From contig NZ_MTLG01000125.1 in NCBI RefSeq assembly GCF_002192695.1, forward strand, positions 368,384 through 432,383: 64,000 nt of DNA, read 5' to 3'. This stretch comes from Achromobacter xylosoxidans (lineage in GTDB: Bacteria; Pseudomonadota; Gammaproteobacteria; Burkholderiales; Burkholderiaceae_B). The notes beneath the pieces were generated by a model, which saw nothing but the letters and a program-made list of their open reading frames with translations, was not told the origin of the DNA and did no database searches. This document shows positions 33,991 to 42,301 of the stretch, in pieces. Every line of letters starts with the position of its first letter. Within the stretch, counting starts at the first letter, position 1. A program made the translations under genes and the position numbers.

Positions 33991-34368
33991 TCAGGCCTTG
34001 CTGACGGGCGCCACCCGCGCCCATTCCTCGTCCGAGTACAGCCGCGAGCGCAGCAGGAAGCGCTTGCCTTCCGCGCTGTCCAGTGAGAACGCGCCGCCCC
34101 GGCCGGGCACGGCGTCGATGATGAGCTGGGTGTGCTCCCAATAGGCGAACTGGTCCTCGCCCATGTAGAACGGGCAGCCTTCCAGGTCGCCCAGCAGCAC
34201 GTCCGAACCCCCCACCATGAATTCGCCCTGGGCGTAGCACATGGGCGAACTGCCGTCGCAGCAGCCGCCGGACTGGTGGAACATCAGCGGGCCGTGCTTG
34301 GCCCGCAGGGTCTCGATCAGGCTGCGCGCCTCGTCGGTGGCGACCACGCGCGGCGTTTGCTCTGCCAT
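33991..34368 (-). CDS. DUF779 protein paired with aldehyde dehydrogenase
   Basis: A 125-residue protein of the DUF779 family. Typical stretches are LRAKHGPLMFHQSGGCCDGS, SPMCYAQGEFMVGGSDVLLG and FAYWEHTQLIIDAVPGRGG. Several conserved Cys and His suggest a metal site; function unknown. DUF779 genes almost always lie beside an ExaC/AcoD-type aldehyde dehydrogenase, as here, 57 bp downstream on the same strand, so it is probably an accessory to that enzyme. Confidence 0.88.
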   Translation of the reverse strand: MAEQTPRVVATDEARSLIETLRAKHGPLMFHQSGGCCDGSSPMCYAQGEFMVGGSDVLLGDLEGCPFYMGEDQFAYWEHTQLIIDAVPGRGGAFSLDSAEGKRFLLRSRLYSDEEWARVAPVSKA

Positions 34369-34425
34369 GTCAGGCTCCTTTGAGGCGCGCCGGGCCTCGC
34401 GGCCCGGCGCCGGACCATGGCCGGG

Positions 34426-35955
34426 TCAGAAGAAGCCCAGCTTCTTCGGCGAGTAGCTCACCAGCAGGTTCTTGGTCTGCTGATAGTGGTTGAGCATCAT
34501 CTTGTGGTTCTCGCGCCCGATGCCCGATTGCTTGTAGCCGCCAAACGCCGCATGCGCCGGATAGGCGTGATAGCAGTTGGTCCACACGCGGCCCGCCTTG
34601 ATGGCGCGTCCCATGCGATAGCAGGTGTTGGCGTCGCGCGACCACACGCCCGCGCCCAGGCCGTAGAGCGTGTCGTTGGCCAGGGCCAGTGCGTCGTCGG
34701 CGTCCTTGAAGGTCGTCACGGCCACCACCGGCCCGAAGATCTCTTCCTGGAACACGCGCATCTTGTTGTGGCCCTTGAACACCGTGGGCTGCACGTAATA
34801 GCCGCCTTCCAGCGCGCCCTGCATCTGCGCGCGCGAGCCGCCGGCCAGCACGTCGGCGCCTTCCTGCTTGCCGATGTCCAGGTACGACAGGATCTTCTCC
34901 AGCTGCTCGGTGGACGCCTGCGCGCCCAGCATGGTGTCCGCGTCCAGCGGATTGCCCTGCTTGATCTCGGCCACGCGCTTCAGGGCGCGCTCCATGAACT
35001 TGTCGTACAGGGACTCCTGGATCAGCGCGCGGCTGGGGCAGGTGCAGACCTCGCCCTGGTTCAGCGCGAACATGACGAAGCCCTCCACCGCCTTGTCGAG
35101 GAAATCATCGTCCTGCGCGGCCACGTCGGCGAAGAAGATATTGGGCGATTTGCCGCCCAGCTCCAGCGTGACGGGGATGATGTTCTGCGAGGCGTACTGC
35201 ATGATGAGGCGGCCGGTGGTGGTTTCGCCGGTGAAGGCGATCTTGGCGATGCGCTTGTTGGAGGCCAGCGGCTTGCCGGCTTCCAGGCCGAAGCCCGTGA
35301 CCACGTTGACCACGCCCGGGGGCAGGATGTCGCCGATCAGTTCCATCAGCAGCAGGATGCCCAGCGGCGTCTGCTCGGCGGGCTTGAGCACCACGCAGTT
35401 GCCCGCGGCCAGGGCCGGCGCCAGCTTCCATGCCGCCATCAGGATGGGGAAGTTCCAGGGGATGATCTGGCCCACCACGCCCAGCGGTTCGTTGAAGTGA
35501 TAGGCCACCGTGTCGTGGTCGATTTCGGACAGCGAGCCTTCCTGGCTGCGGATGCAAGAGGCGAAGTAGCGGAAGTGGTCGATCGCCAGCGGGATGTCGG
35601 CGGCGCGCGCTTCACGGATGGGCTTGCCGTTGTCCCAGGTTTCGGCAGTCGCCAGGCGTTCCAGGTTCGCCTCCATGACATCGGCGATCTGCATCAGCAT
35701 GCGGGCGCGCTGCGCGGCCGGGGTCGCTCCCCATTTGGGCGCGGCGCGGTGCGCGGCGTCCAGCGCCAGCTCGATGTCGCGCTCCTTGGAGCGGGCATTG
35801 CGCGTCAGCACCTGGCCCGTGACCGGCGTGACGTTGTCGAAGTATTCGCCGTCGGCGGGCTTTTGCCATTTGCCGTCGATGAAGTTGTCGTACTGGGTCT
35901 TCAGGTCCAGGCGCGTGCCGTAAGAGTCGGGGGTGATGCGGGTCGCGATGTCCAT
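34426..35955 (-). CDS. exaC: NAD-dependent acetaldehyde dehydrogenase, ExaC/AcoD type
   Basis: A 509-residue aldehyde dehydrogenase oxidising acetaldehyde or similar short aldehydes. Motifs: IIPWNFPILMAAWKLAPALA, the FTGETTTGR loop, general-base LELGGKSPN, and the catalytic Cys304 in NQGEVCTCPSRAL, whose second cysteine and following Pro-Ser are characteristic of the ExaC/AcoD branch. The start at 35955 has GGAGAC upstream; the frame stays open to 36078 but that part is unlike the family. A consensus sigma-54 promoter lies 53 bp upstream, and the divergent gene encodes an AcoR-like activator, so expression is probably induced by an alcohol, acetoin or aldehyde signal. Confidence 0.92.
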   Translation of the reverse strand: MDIATRITPDSYGTRLDLKTQYDNFIDGKWQKPADGEYFDNVTPVTGQVLTRNARSKERDIELALDAAHRAAPKWGATPAAQRARMLMQIADVMEANLERLATAETWDNGKPIREARAADIPLAIDHFRYFASCIRSQEGSLSEIDHDTVAYHFNEPLGVVGQIIPWNFPILMAAWKLAPALAAGNCVVLKPAEQTPLGILLLMELIGDILPPGVVNVVTGFGLEAGKPLASNKRIAKIAFTGETTTGRLIMQYASQNIIPVTLELGGKSPNIFFADVAAQDDDFLDKAVEGFVMFALNQGEVCTCPSRALIQESLYDKFMERALKRVAEIKQGNPLDADTMLGAQASTEQLEKILSYLDIGKQEGADVLAGGSRAQMQGALEGGYYVQPTVFKGHNKMRVFQEEIFGPVVAVTTFKDADDALALANDTLYGLGAGVWSRDANTCYRMGRAIKAGRVWTNCYHAYPAHAAFGGYKQSGIGRENHKMMLNHYQQTKNLLVSYSPKKLGFF

Positions 35956-36007
35956 GCTTGTCTCCGGTATTGTGGGGGTGCGGCAGTCGGCTGCCTGTCC
36001 TGTATCA

Positions 36008-36023
36008 AGCAAGGAGCGTGCCA
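36008..36023 (-). promoter_or_regulatory. Sigma-54 (-24/-12) promoter of the acetaldehyde dehydrogenase operon
   Basis: On the minus strand the sequence reads TGGCACG-CTCC-TTGCT, a full match to the -24/-12 consensus, about 55 bp upstream of the dehydrogenase start. The divergent neighbour is a sigma-54-dependent activator, which supports its use. Confidence 0.88.
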
Positions 36024-36100
36024 GTCGGGGCTTCCCCGCTGGACAGCCTGCGGGTTGCATGCGAAAGTAGGTTTCCAAAACGGGGCGACGTGCAGCAATG

Positions 36101-36197
36101 CCCCAGAGGGCCGGCCCGCCGCCGGGCCGCCCCTGGGCGGGTCAGCTCCCCAGGGGGCAGGCAGTCCGCGTAGCGGGCGCGGCGTGAGGGCTCGCTC
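36101..36197 (-). repeat. REP-like palindromic element, copy 2
   Basis: GGCCGGC/GCCGGGCC, CCCCTGGG/CCCCAGGGG and GCGGGCGC blocks in the reverse order and orientation of the element at 13243-13342. It fills most of the 307-bp divergent space between the dehydrogenase and the activator gene, lying between the -24/-12 promoter and the TGTCGC palindrome. Confidence 0.6.
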
Positions 36198-36199
36198 CC

Positions 36200-36237
36200 T
36201 GTCGCTTTTTGCGACATCGTCGCGGAACAGGTGTCGC
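36200..36237. promoter_or_regulatory. Candidate upstream activator site for the AcoR-like protein
   Basis: The palindrome TGTCGCtttttGCGACA (36200-36216) and a further half site TGTCGC (36232-36237) lie between the activator gene and the -24/-12 promoter, about 180 bp from the latter. Enhancer sites of sigma-54 activators are typically such TGTC-type palindromes at this distance. Assignment is by position and symmetry only. Confidence 0.55.
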
Positions 36238-36262
36238 AGAATGCCTGTCCCAGGAGACATGC

Positions 36263-38128
36263 ATGGCCACTCATTCCCGTCAGCATGCGCTGACGCAAGC
36301 GCGCCTGCTGTTCAACCAGCAAGGCGCGGTGCCCGGCGGCATGGTCGCCGAGCCCATCCTGCGGTCGTGGCGTCGCTGCGCCGACCTGGGCTTCGACATG
36401 CGCGGCGTGCGCCGCGCCGAACTCATGACCCAGGGCGAGCTGCGCGAGGCCCAGCAGCGCAACGAGGCGCTGCGCCGGCTGTCCGAGCCCGCCATGTCGC
36501 TGCTGCGCCGCCAGGCCGGCGGCAGCGGCGGCTTGGTGATCCTGTCCGACGCGCAAGGCCTGGTACTCGACTCCGACGGCGACACCGGTTTCGCCCAGCG
36601 CGCCTCGCGCGTGGCGCTGATGCCAGGCGCGCCCTGGGACGAGGCCGCCGCGGGCACCAACGCCATCGGCACCGCGCTGGTGGAAGGCCGGCCCATCGCC
36701 GTGCATGGCGCGGAACACTATTTCGAACCCAACCGCATCCTGACCTGCGCCGCCGTCCCCATTACCGACAGCGAGGGCCGCACGCTGGGCGTGCTGGACC
36801 TGTCCAGCCCGGCGCGCGACCTGCGGCCCGACGTGCTGGAACTGGTGCGCGCCGCCGTGGACCTGATCGAGCACCGTTTGTTTGAACAGGCCTACGAGCA
36901 GCACGCCGTGCTGCGGCTGCACGTGGACCATGCCGGACTGGGCGCGCCCGGCGAAGGCTTGCTGGCCTTCCAGGGCGACCTGCTGATCGGCGCCAATCGC
37001 CGCGCCTTGCAGGCGCTGGGCCTGGCGCCCACCGCCCTGGGCGTGTACCGCTATGCCGACGTATTCGACGGCGACATGGAGCGCTGCCCCGACGCGGCCG
37101 GCAGGGTGCAGGCGCGCTCGGGCGCCGTGTACCACGCGCGCCTGCGCTGGCCGCGTTCGCGCGCGCCACGGGCGCCAGCGCGGCCGGCGCTGCCGCCCGC
37201 GGCAGGCCCGCGTCCCGCCGCGCCGAATTTCGATGCCGCAACCTTGGGTGCGTTGGCGCGCGCCGTGCACCTGTCGGATGCGGGCGTGTCCATCCTGCTG
37301 CAAGGTGAAACCGGCGTGGGCAAGGAAGTGTTCGCGCGCCAGCTGCATGCGCGCAGCCAGCGCGCGTCGGGGCCGTTCGTGGCGGTGAACTGCGCGGCCT
37401 TGCCTGAAAGCCTGATCGAATCCGAACTGTTCGGCTACGAAGACGGCGCCTTCACCGGCGCGCGGCGCCAGGGCAGCAAGGGGCTGCTGCGCCAGGCGCA
37501 TGGCGGCGTGCTGTTCCTGGACGAGATCGGCGACATGCCGCTGATGCTGCAATCGCGCCTGTTGCGCGTGCTGCAGACGCGCGAAGTCTCGCCGCTGGGC
37601 GCGGCGCGGCCGGTGTCCGTGGACTTCGCGCTGGTGTGCGCGACGCATCGGCCGCTGGCCCACGAAGGGCCCGACGCGCCGGTGCGCCCGGACCTGTATT
37701 TCCGCATCGCCGAATACACCGTCACGCTGGAGCCGCTGCGCGCGCGCGCCGACCGCCTGGAATTGCTGCGCGGCCTGTGGGCGGCGCAGGGCGCGGGGCC
37801 AGTCCTGCCGCCCGATATCGAAGCCATCCTGATCGCCTATCCCTGGCCCGGCAACTACCGGCAATTGGTGGCCGTGCTGCGCACGCTGCACGTGCTGGCG
37901 GGGCCGGCGGGCATGGTCGACGCCGACATGCTGCCCGCCGACATCCGCGGCGCGGCGGCTGCGCCGCAACCCGCGGGCGCAGAGGCTGATCCGGCAAATC
38001 TGCAAGCCATGACGGACGCTGCGATCCACAACGCCCTGGCCGCCCACGGCGGCAATGTCAGCCGCGCGGCGCGCGCGCTGGGTGTGCACCGCAGCACGCT
38101 TTATCGCCGCCTGCCGCGTCCGGCCTAG
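36263..38128 (+). CDS. Sigma-54-dependent activator, AcoR-like
   Basis: A 621-residue enhancer-binding protein. An N-terminal GAF sensor (about 60-200; AAAGTNAIGTALVEGRPIAV) is followed by an AAA+ core with Walker A GETGVGKEVF (about residue 350), the sigma-54-contacting GAFTGA loop, Walker B GGVLFLDEIGDM, and a C-terminal Fis-type helix-turn-helix (NVSRAARALGVHRSTLYRRL). This is the AcoR architecture, which activates acetoin or aldehyde genes. The ATG at 36263 is preceded by CAGGAGAC. Divergence from the dehydrogenase with its -24/-12 promoter makes that gene the likely target. Confidence 0.93.
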   Translation: MATHSRQHALTQARLLFNQQGAVPGGMVAEPILRSWRRCADLGFDMRGVRRAELMTQGELREAQQRNEALRRLSEPAMSLLRRQAGGSGGLVILSDAQGLVLDSDGDTGFAQRASRVALMPGAPWDEAAAGTNAIGTALVEGRPIAVHGAEHYFEPNRILTCAAVPITDSEGRTLGVLDLSSPARDLRPDVLELVRAAVDLIEHRLFEQAYEQHAVLRLHVDHAGLGAPGEGLLAFQGDLLIGANRRALQALGLAPTALGVYRYADVFDGDMERCPDAAGRVQARSGAVYHARLRWPRSRAPRAPARPALPPAAGPRPAAPNFDAATLGALARAVHLSDAGVSILLQGETGVGKEVFARQLHARSQRASGPFVAVNCAALPESLIESELFGYEDGAFTGARRQGSKGLLRQAHGGVLFLDEIGDMPLMLQSRLLRVLQTREVSPLGAARPVSVDFALVCATHRPLAHEGPDAPVRPDLYFRIAEYTVTLEPLRARADRLELLRGLWAAQGAGPVLPPDIEAILIAYPWPGNYRQLVAVLRTLHVLAGPAGMVDADMLPADIRGAAAAPQPAGAEADPANLQAMTDAAIHNALAAHGGNVSRAARALGVHRSTLYRRLPRPA

Positions 38129-38208
38129 CGAATTTTCCGCTCCCCGCGGGCGCCGCTGGGGCGGCGCCCAGGCGCTTGCCGCATGCGCGCAAGGGCGTGC
38201 ACAAAAAC

Positions 38209-38236
38209 TATCTTTTGAAGATAAGTTAACTATCCC
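38209..38236. promoter_or_regulatory. Overlapping LysR-type boxes before the CoA-catabolic operon
   Basis: TATCTT-TTG-AAGATA (38209-38223) is a 6-bp inverted repeat, and the adjoining GATAAGTTAACTATC (38220-38234) is nearly palindromic around GTTAAC. Both lie in an AT-rich island 60-85 bp before the first gene. Their size fits LysR-type boxes. The LysR gene at the far end of the operon is the obvious candidate regulator, by inference. Confidence 0.5.
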
Positions 38237-38292
38237 AGCGCACGGGAAGAACTGCTTACGATGCCCGCATCCCCTTCAACCCAGGTGATGAC

Positions 38293-38730
38293 ATGGCAAG
38301 CAACGAGCTGTTCTACGACGACTTCGAAATAGGCCGTCTCTTTCCTCCCACCCGCTACAGCATCGGCGCCGCCGACAGCGATGCGTTCATCGGCACCTTC
38401 GAACATTCCCCGGTCCTCGACGGCAGCGGCCGCGCCGTCTCGCGGCAAGGCGGCGGCGCACCCGTGCGCAGCGTGCATCCGGTCCTGGTCGGCAGTTTCC
38501 AGCCGCAGCACGCGGCCTTTGCCTGGCCGACGGGCGTGCTGCACGCCCGCGAGAAAGTCCGCCTGCTGGCGCCCGTGTATCCGGGCGAGGAGCTGGAGGC
38601 CAGCGTGCGGGTGAAGGACAAGTACCTGAAGAACGACAAGCGCTTCGTGGTGCTGGAGATCACCGTCCGCAAACTGGAAAACGCGCGCGTCGCCCTGGTG
38701 GCGGAACGCAGCCTGGTTTGGCCCAACTGA
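38293..38730 (+). CDS. MaoC-like / FAS1-type hotdog dehydratase, subunit 1
   Basis: A 145-residue single hotdog-domain protein related to the N-terminal dehydratase half of MaoC-type enzymes (YDDFEIGRLFPPTRYSIGAA; SVRVKDKYLKNDKRFVVLEI). It lacks the full Asp-His hydratase motif, as expected for the structural half of a heterodimeric hydratase, and the next gene supplies a complete motif. The pair probably hydrates or dehydrates an enoyl-CoA. AGGTGATG precedes the ATG. It is the first gene of a seven-gene rightward operon. Confidence 0.75.
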   Translation: MASNELFYDDFEIGRLFPPTRYSIGAADSDAFIGTFEHSPVLDGSGRAVSRQGGGAPVRSVHPVLVGSFQPQHAAFAWPTGVLHAREKVRLLAPVYPGEELEASVRVKDKYLKNDKRFVVLEITVRKLENARVALVAERSLVWPN

Positions 38731-38740
38731 GGAGGCCCGC

Positions 38741-39133
38741 ATGGAATTCAAGGTAGGCGACAAATTCCGTTGCTCCGCGCGCGGCGCGGCGCAGGAAGAC
38801 ATCAACCGCTTCGGCGCCTTGCACGGCACCACCGGCCGCACGCACACCGATCCGGAGTACGCGCGCAACAGCGTCTTCGGCGGCGTCATCGTGCAGGGGG
38901 CGCTGGTCATGGCGCCGGTGCTGGACATGGTGGCCGACCTGCTCGGCGACGCGCGGTTCGACGGTTGCGAGATCGAGGCGAAGTTCGTGGCGTTCACGCG
39001 GCCGGGAGACGCGGTGGACGTGGAGTTCGAAGTGACCCGCAGCGAACCCGGATGGCTGGAGCTGGCGTATGCCTGCGCGCTGCCTGACGGAAAGAAGGTG
39101 CAGGTGGGAACCATCACCCGCCGCCGCGGCTGA
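38741..39133 (+). CDS. MaoC-like (R)-enoyl-CoA hydratase, subunit 2
   Basis: A 130-residue hotdog protein with the hydratase motif around residues 22-45 (INRFGALHGTTGRTHTDPEY) and GGVIVQGALVMAPVLDMVAD, the R-hydratase 2 pattern with catalytic Asp and His. The ATG is 10 bp after the partner gene and has GGAGG upstream. It probably forms a heterodimer with the preceding protein and acts on a CoA thioester in the pathway encoded by this operon. Confidence 0.8.
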   Translation: MEFKVGDKFRCSARGAAQEDINRFGALHGTTGRTHTDPEYARNSVFGGVIVQGALVMAPVLDMVADLLGDARFDGCEIEAKFVAFTRPGDAVDVEFEVTRSEPGWLELAYACALPDGKKVQVGTITRRRG

Positions 39134-39172
39134 ACGCCGGCCGCAACACAAAACAAGCATAAGGAGACAATC

Positions 39173-40150
39173 TTGAAACGCATCCTGCAAAGCCTGGTCC
39201 TTTCCTGCGCGGCCTTGAGCGCGACGGCCGCGCTAGCCGCGCAATATCCCGACAAACCCATCCGCATGATCGTGCCCGCCGCCGCGGGCGGCGCCGCCGA
39301 CACGCTGGCGCGCATGATAGGCCGTGGGCTGACGGAGAAATTCGGCCAGCCCGTGGTCATCGAGAACAAGCCCGGCGCGGCCGCCATCGTGGGCATGTCC
39401 GCCATCGCCAAGGCGCCCGCCGACGGCTACACCCTGGGCATGACCTTCTCGGGGGCGATGTCCATCAATCCTTCGCTGTACCAGCAGCTGCCCTACGACC
39501 CGGTGAAGGACTTCGCGCCCATCACCATCGTGGCGGTCTCGCCGCTGGTCATTGCCGTCAGTCCCAAGCTCGGGCCGAAGTCGCTGGGCGAATTCCTGGC
39601 CTTGGCGAAGAAGGATCCCGGCAAGCTGACCTTCGGGTCGGCCGGCACCGGATCGACGCAGCATCTGTCCATGGAGCTGCTCAAGTCGACCGCGAACGTG
39701 GACATGCTGCACGTGCCTTACAAGGGCAGTTCGGCGGCGCTGGTCGACGTGCAGTCGGGCTTGATCTCCGCCGTCAGCGACAACGCGATCACGCTGGTGC
39801 CGCTGATCCAGTCAGGGCAATTGGTGCCCCTGGCGGTGGAAACCGCGCAGCGCATCCAGTCGCTGCCGCAGGTGCCCACCGTGGCTGAATCCGGCTATCC
39901 GGGATTCCAGGCGGCAGGCTGGTATGGGCTGCTCGCGCCCGCCGGCACGCCGCAGCCCATCGTGGCTCAGCTCAACGCGGCGCTGCGCGAGATGGTGGAC
40001 AAGCCCGACTTCACGCAATGGCTGCGGCAACAGGGCATGGAGCCGCAGACCGATACGCCCGAGGGCTTCGGCCGCTACATCGGCCAGGAAAAGGACAAGT
40101 GGGCCCAGGTCATCAAGACGGCCAAGGTGCCGCTGCAGGAATCGCGCTGA
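39173..40150 (+). CDS. Bug-family periplasmic solute-binding protein (TctC-like)
   Basis: A 325-residue protein. The signal peptide ILQSLVLSCAALSATAALAA is followed by the family start QYPDKPIRMIVPAAAGGAAD. Other Bug motifs are GQPVVIENKPGAAAIVGM, VPYKGSSAALVDVQSG and VPTVAESGYPGFQAAGWYGL. These proteins bind carboxylates for TctAB-type importers; no TctAB is encoded here, so it is an orphan or serves as a sensor. The start is TTG with AAGGAGAC upstream. Its place in the operon suggests that it captures the acid degraded by the CoA enzymes. Confidence 0.9.
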   Translation: MKRILQSLVLSCAALSATAALAAQYPDKPIRMIVPAAAGGAADTLARMIGRGLTEKFGQPVVIENKPGAAAIVGMSAIAKAPADGYTLGMTFSGAMSINPSLYQQLPYDPVKDFAPITIVAVSPLVIAVSPKLGPKSLGEFLALAKKDPGKLTFGSAGTGSTQHLSMELLKSTANVDMLHVPYKGSSAALVDVQSGLISAVSDNAITLVPLIQSGQLVPLAVETAQRIQSLPQVPTVAESGYPGFQAAGWYGLLAPAGTPQPIVAQLNAALREMVDKPDFTQWLRQQGMEPQTDTPEGFGRYIGQEKDKWAQVIKTAKVPLQESR

Positions 40151-40187
40151 ACACCGGCGGCAAGGCCGCCATCACTCCAGGACAACC

Positions 40188-42266
40188 ATGCAAGCCGTAA
40201 CTTCCACGCTTAGCGGAAACATCCGTGTCATCGTCATCGACAATCCTCCGGTCAACGCCACGTCCCAGGCGGTGCGCGCCGGCCTGCTGCAGGCCATGGA
40301 GCAGGCGGCGGGCGATGACGACACCCATGCCATCGTCATCGCCTGCGCCGGCGCCACCTTCGTGGCCGGCGCCGACATCAAGGAGTTCGGCAAGCCGCCG
40401 CTGGACCCGCACTTGTCGCAGGTGATCCACGCCATCGAATCCAGCGCCAAGCCCGTGGTCGCGGCGATCCACGGTTCCGCGCTGGGCGGGGGGCTGGAAC
40501 TGGCCCTGGGCTGCCACTACCGGGTGGTGGATGCGCAAGCCCGCCTGGGCCTGCCCGAGTCCACCCTGGGCATCATCCCCGGGGCGGGCGGCATTCCCCG
40601 GTTGCTGCGCCTGGCGGGCGTCGAGAAGGCGCTGGACATGGCCGCGGGCGGCAAACCCATAGGCGCCTCCGAGGCGCTGGAAGCCGGCGTGGCGGACGCG
40701 TTGGCGCAGGAGGATGTCCGGGCCGTCGCCATTGCGTACGCCCAGCGCTTGCTGGCTGCGGGCCAGGGTGCGCGGCGCACGCGGGAATTGCCGGCGCCGG
40801 CCTGCGAACCGCAGTGGTTCGAGGCCGCGCGCGCCAGGTTCCAGGCCAGCCATCGAGGCCAGTTGGCGCCGCAGGCTTGCGTCGACGTGGCCGTGCGCAG
40901 CATCGCTTCGAGTTTCGAAGACAGCGTGGCCTATGGCCGCGAGCGTTTCCGGGAGCTGGTGGCGTCGCCCCAGGCGCAAGCCTTGCGCCACGCCTTCTTC
41001 GCCGAGCGGGTCGCGACCAAGCCCGCCGGCCTGCCCGCCGAGGAAGCGGCGCCGGTGCGCAAGGCCGGCGTGGTCGGCGCCGGCACGATGGGCACGGGTA
41101 TCGCCATGTGCTTCCTGAATGCCGGTATCCCTGTGGTGCTGGTCGAGCAGAGCGAAAAGGTGCTGGCGTCCAGCATCGAGACCATAGGAAAGACCTACCG
41201 CAACGACGTGGCGAAGGGGCGCATCACCGAAGCCACGCAGCGCGCGCGCAGCGACGCGCTGACGCCGACGCTGCAATACGGCCCGCTGCGCGACTGCGAC
41301 CTCGTGGTGGAGGCCGTGTTCGAAGACATGGACGTCAAGCAGCAGGTGCTGGCCAGCATCGAAGAGAACCTGCGGCCGGATGCGCTGATCGCCACCAATA
41401 CCTCGTTCCTGGACATCGATGCATTGGCCGCGGGCCTGCGCCGTCCGGAGAACGTCGTCGGCATGCATTTTTTCAGTCCCGCCCACATCATGAAACTGCT
41501 GGAGAACGTGCGCGGCGCGCGCAGTTCGCCGCGCGCGCTGGCCACAGCCCAGGCCTTGGGCAAGCGCCTGGGCAAGGTGGCGGTGATGGTGGGAGTGTCC
41601 GATGGCTTCGTCGGCAACCGCATGCTGGCGCGACGCACCCGCGAGTGCTACTTCATGCTGGAGGAAGGCGCGCTGCCCGAGCAGGTCGACCGCGTGCTGT
41701 GCGAGTTCGGCTTCCCGATGGGGCAGTTCCAGCTGAACGACCTGGCGGGCCTGGACGTTGCGTGGCGCAACCGCCAAAGCCGGCTGGACCGGTTGAGCGA
41801 ACGCGAGGTGGCCTGCAACATTCTCGACGAAATCGTCGCGGCGGGACGGCTGGGGCAGAAGACCGGCGCGGGGTTCTATACCTATGACGCGCAGCGCAAA
41901 CGGTCGGTGGACCCGGCCATTTCCGAACTGATCGTGCGCAACGCGGAACGGCGCGGCATCAGGCGACGCGAGATTTCCGACGACGAGATCCTGGAGCGCT
42001 GCCTCTACGCCATGATCAACGAGGGGGCGCTGATCCTGGAGGAGGGCGTCGCCAGCCGGCCGGAGGACATCGACACCATCTGGCTCAACGGCTACGGCTT
42101 TCCGCGGTTCCGCGGCGGTCCCATGTTCCATGCGGACCAGATCGGCGCGGTCCGCCTCTGCGAGCGCATCCGCCATTACGCCAGCCTGGCGGGCGAGCAG
42201 TACTGGACGCCCGCGCCGCTGCTGCTCGCCCAGGCGCGCGATGGCGGCGGCTTCTACTCCCGCTGA
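40188..42266 (+). CDS. FadB/FadJ-like enoyl-CoA hydratase / 3-hydroxyacyl-CoA dehydrogenase fusion
   Basis: A 692-residue two-function beta-oxidation protein. The crotonase half (about 1-190) has SALGGGLELALGCHYR and PESTLGIIPGAGG with both catalytic glutamates. The dehydrogenase half (from about 285) has the NAD motif GAGTMGTGIAM, HFFSPAHIMKLLENV with the catalytic His, and SDGFVGNRM, followed by a second C-terminal domain. The ATG at 40188 (AGGACA upstream) was taken because the open frame before it overlaps the Bug gene. It oxidises a 3-hydroxyacyl-CoA formed in this pathway. Confidence 0.92.
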   Translation: MQAVTSTLSGNIRVIVIDNPPVNATSQAVRAGLLQAMEQAAGDDDTHAIVIACAGATFVAGADIKEFGKPPLDPHLSQVIHAIESSAKPVVAAIHGSALGGGLELALGCHYRVVDAQARLGLPESTLGIIPGAGGIPRLLRLAGVEKALDMAAGGKPIGASEALEAGVADALAQEDVRAVAIAYAQRLLAAGQGARRTRELPAPACEPQWFEAARARFQASHRGQLAPQACVDVAVRSIASSFEDSVAYGRERFRELVASPQAQALRHAFFAERVATKPAGLPAEEAAPVRKAGVVGAGTMGTGIAMCFLNAGIPVVLVEQSEKVLASSIETIGKTYRNDVAKGRITEATQRARSDALTPTLQYGPLRDCDLVVEAVFEDMDVKQQVLASIEENLRPDALIATNTSFLDIDALAAGLRRPENVVGMHFFSPAHIMKLLENVRGARSSPRALATAQALGKRLGKVAVMVGVSDGFVGNRMLARRTRECYFMLEEGALPEQVDRVLCEFGFPMGQFQLNDLAGLDVAWRNRQSRLDRLSEREVACNILDEIVAAGRLGQKTGAGFYTYDAQRKRSVDPAISELIVRNAERRGIRRREISDDEILERCLYAMINEGALILEEGVASRPEDIDTIWLNGYGFPRFRGGPMFHADQIGAVRLCERIRHYASLAGEQYWTPAPLLLAQARDGGGFYSR

Positions 42267-42301
42267 GGTTTTCCCTTTCGTCATCCACGTATACACATCC
42301 T

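Noticed and set aside
34417..36885. 822-codon plus-strand frame opposite the acetaldehyde dehydrogenase
   Set aside because: Crosses from the antisense of one gene into a wrong frame of the activator gene, so it cannot be a natural protein.
40113..42296. Long minus-strand frame opposite the FadB-like gene
   Set aside because: Shadow with His/Gln/Arg-rich composition; the plus strand has catalytic motifs in order.
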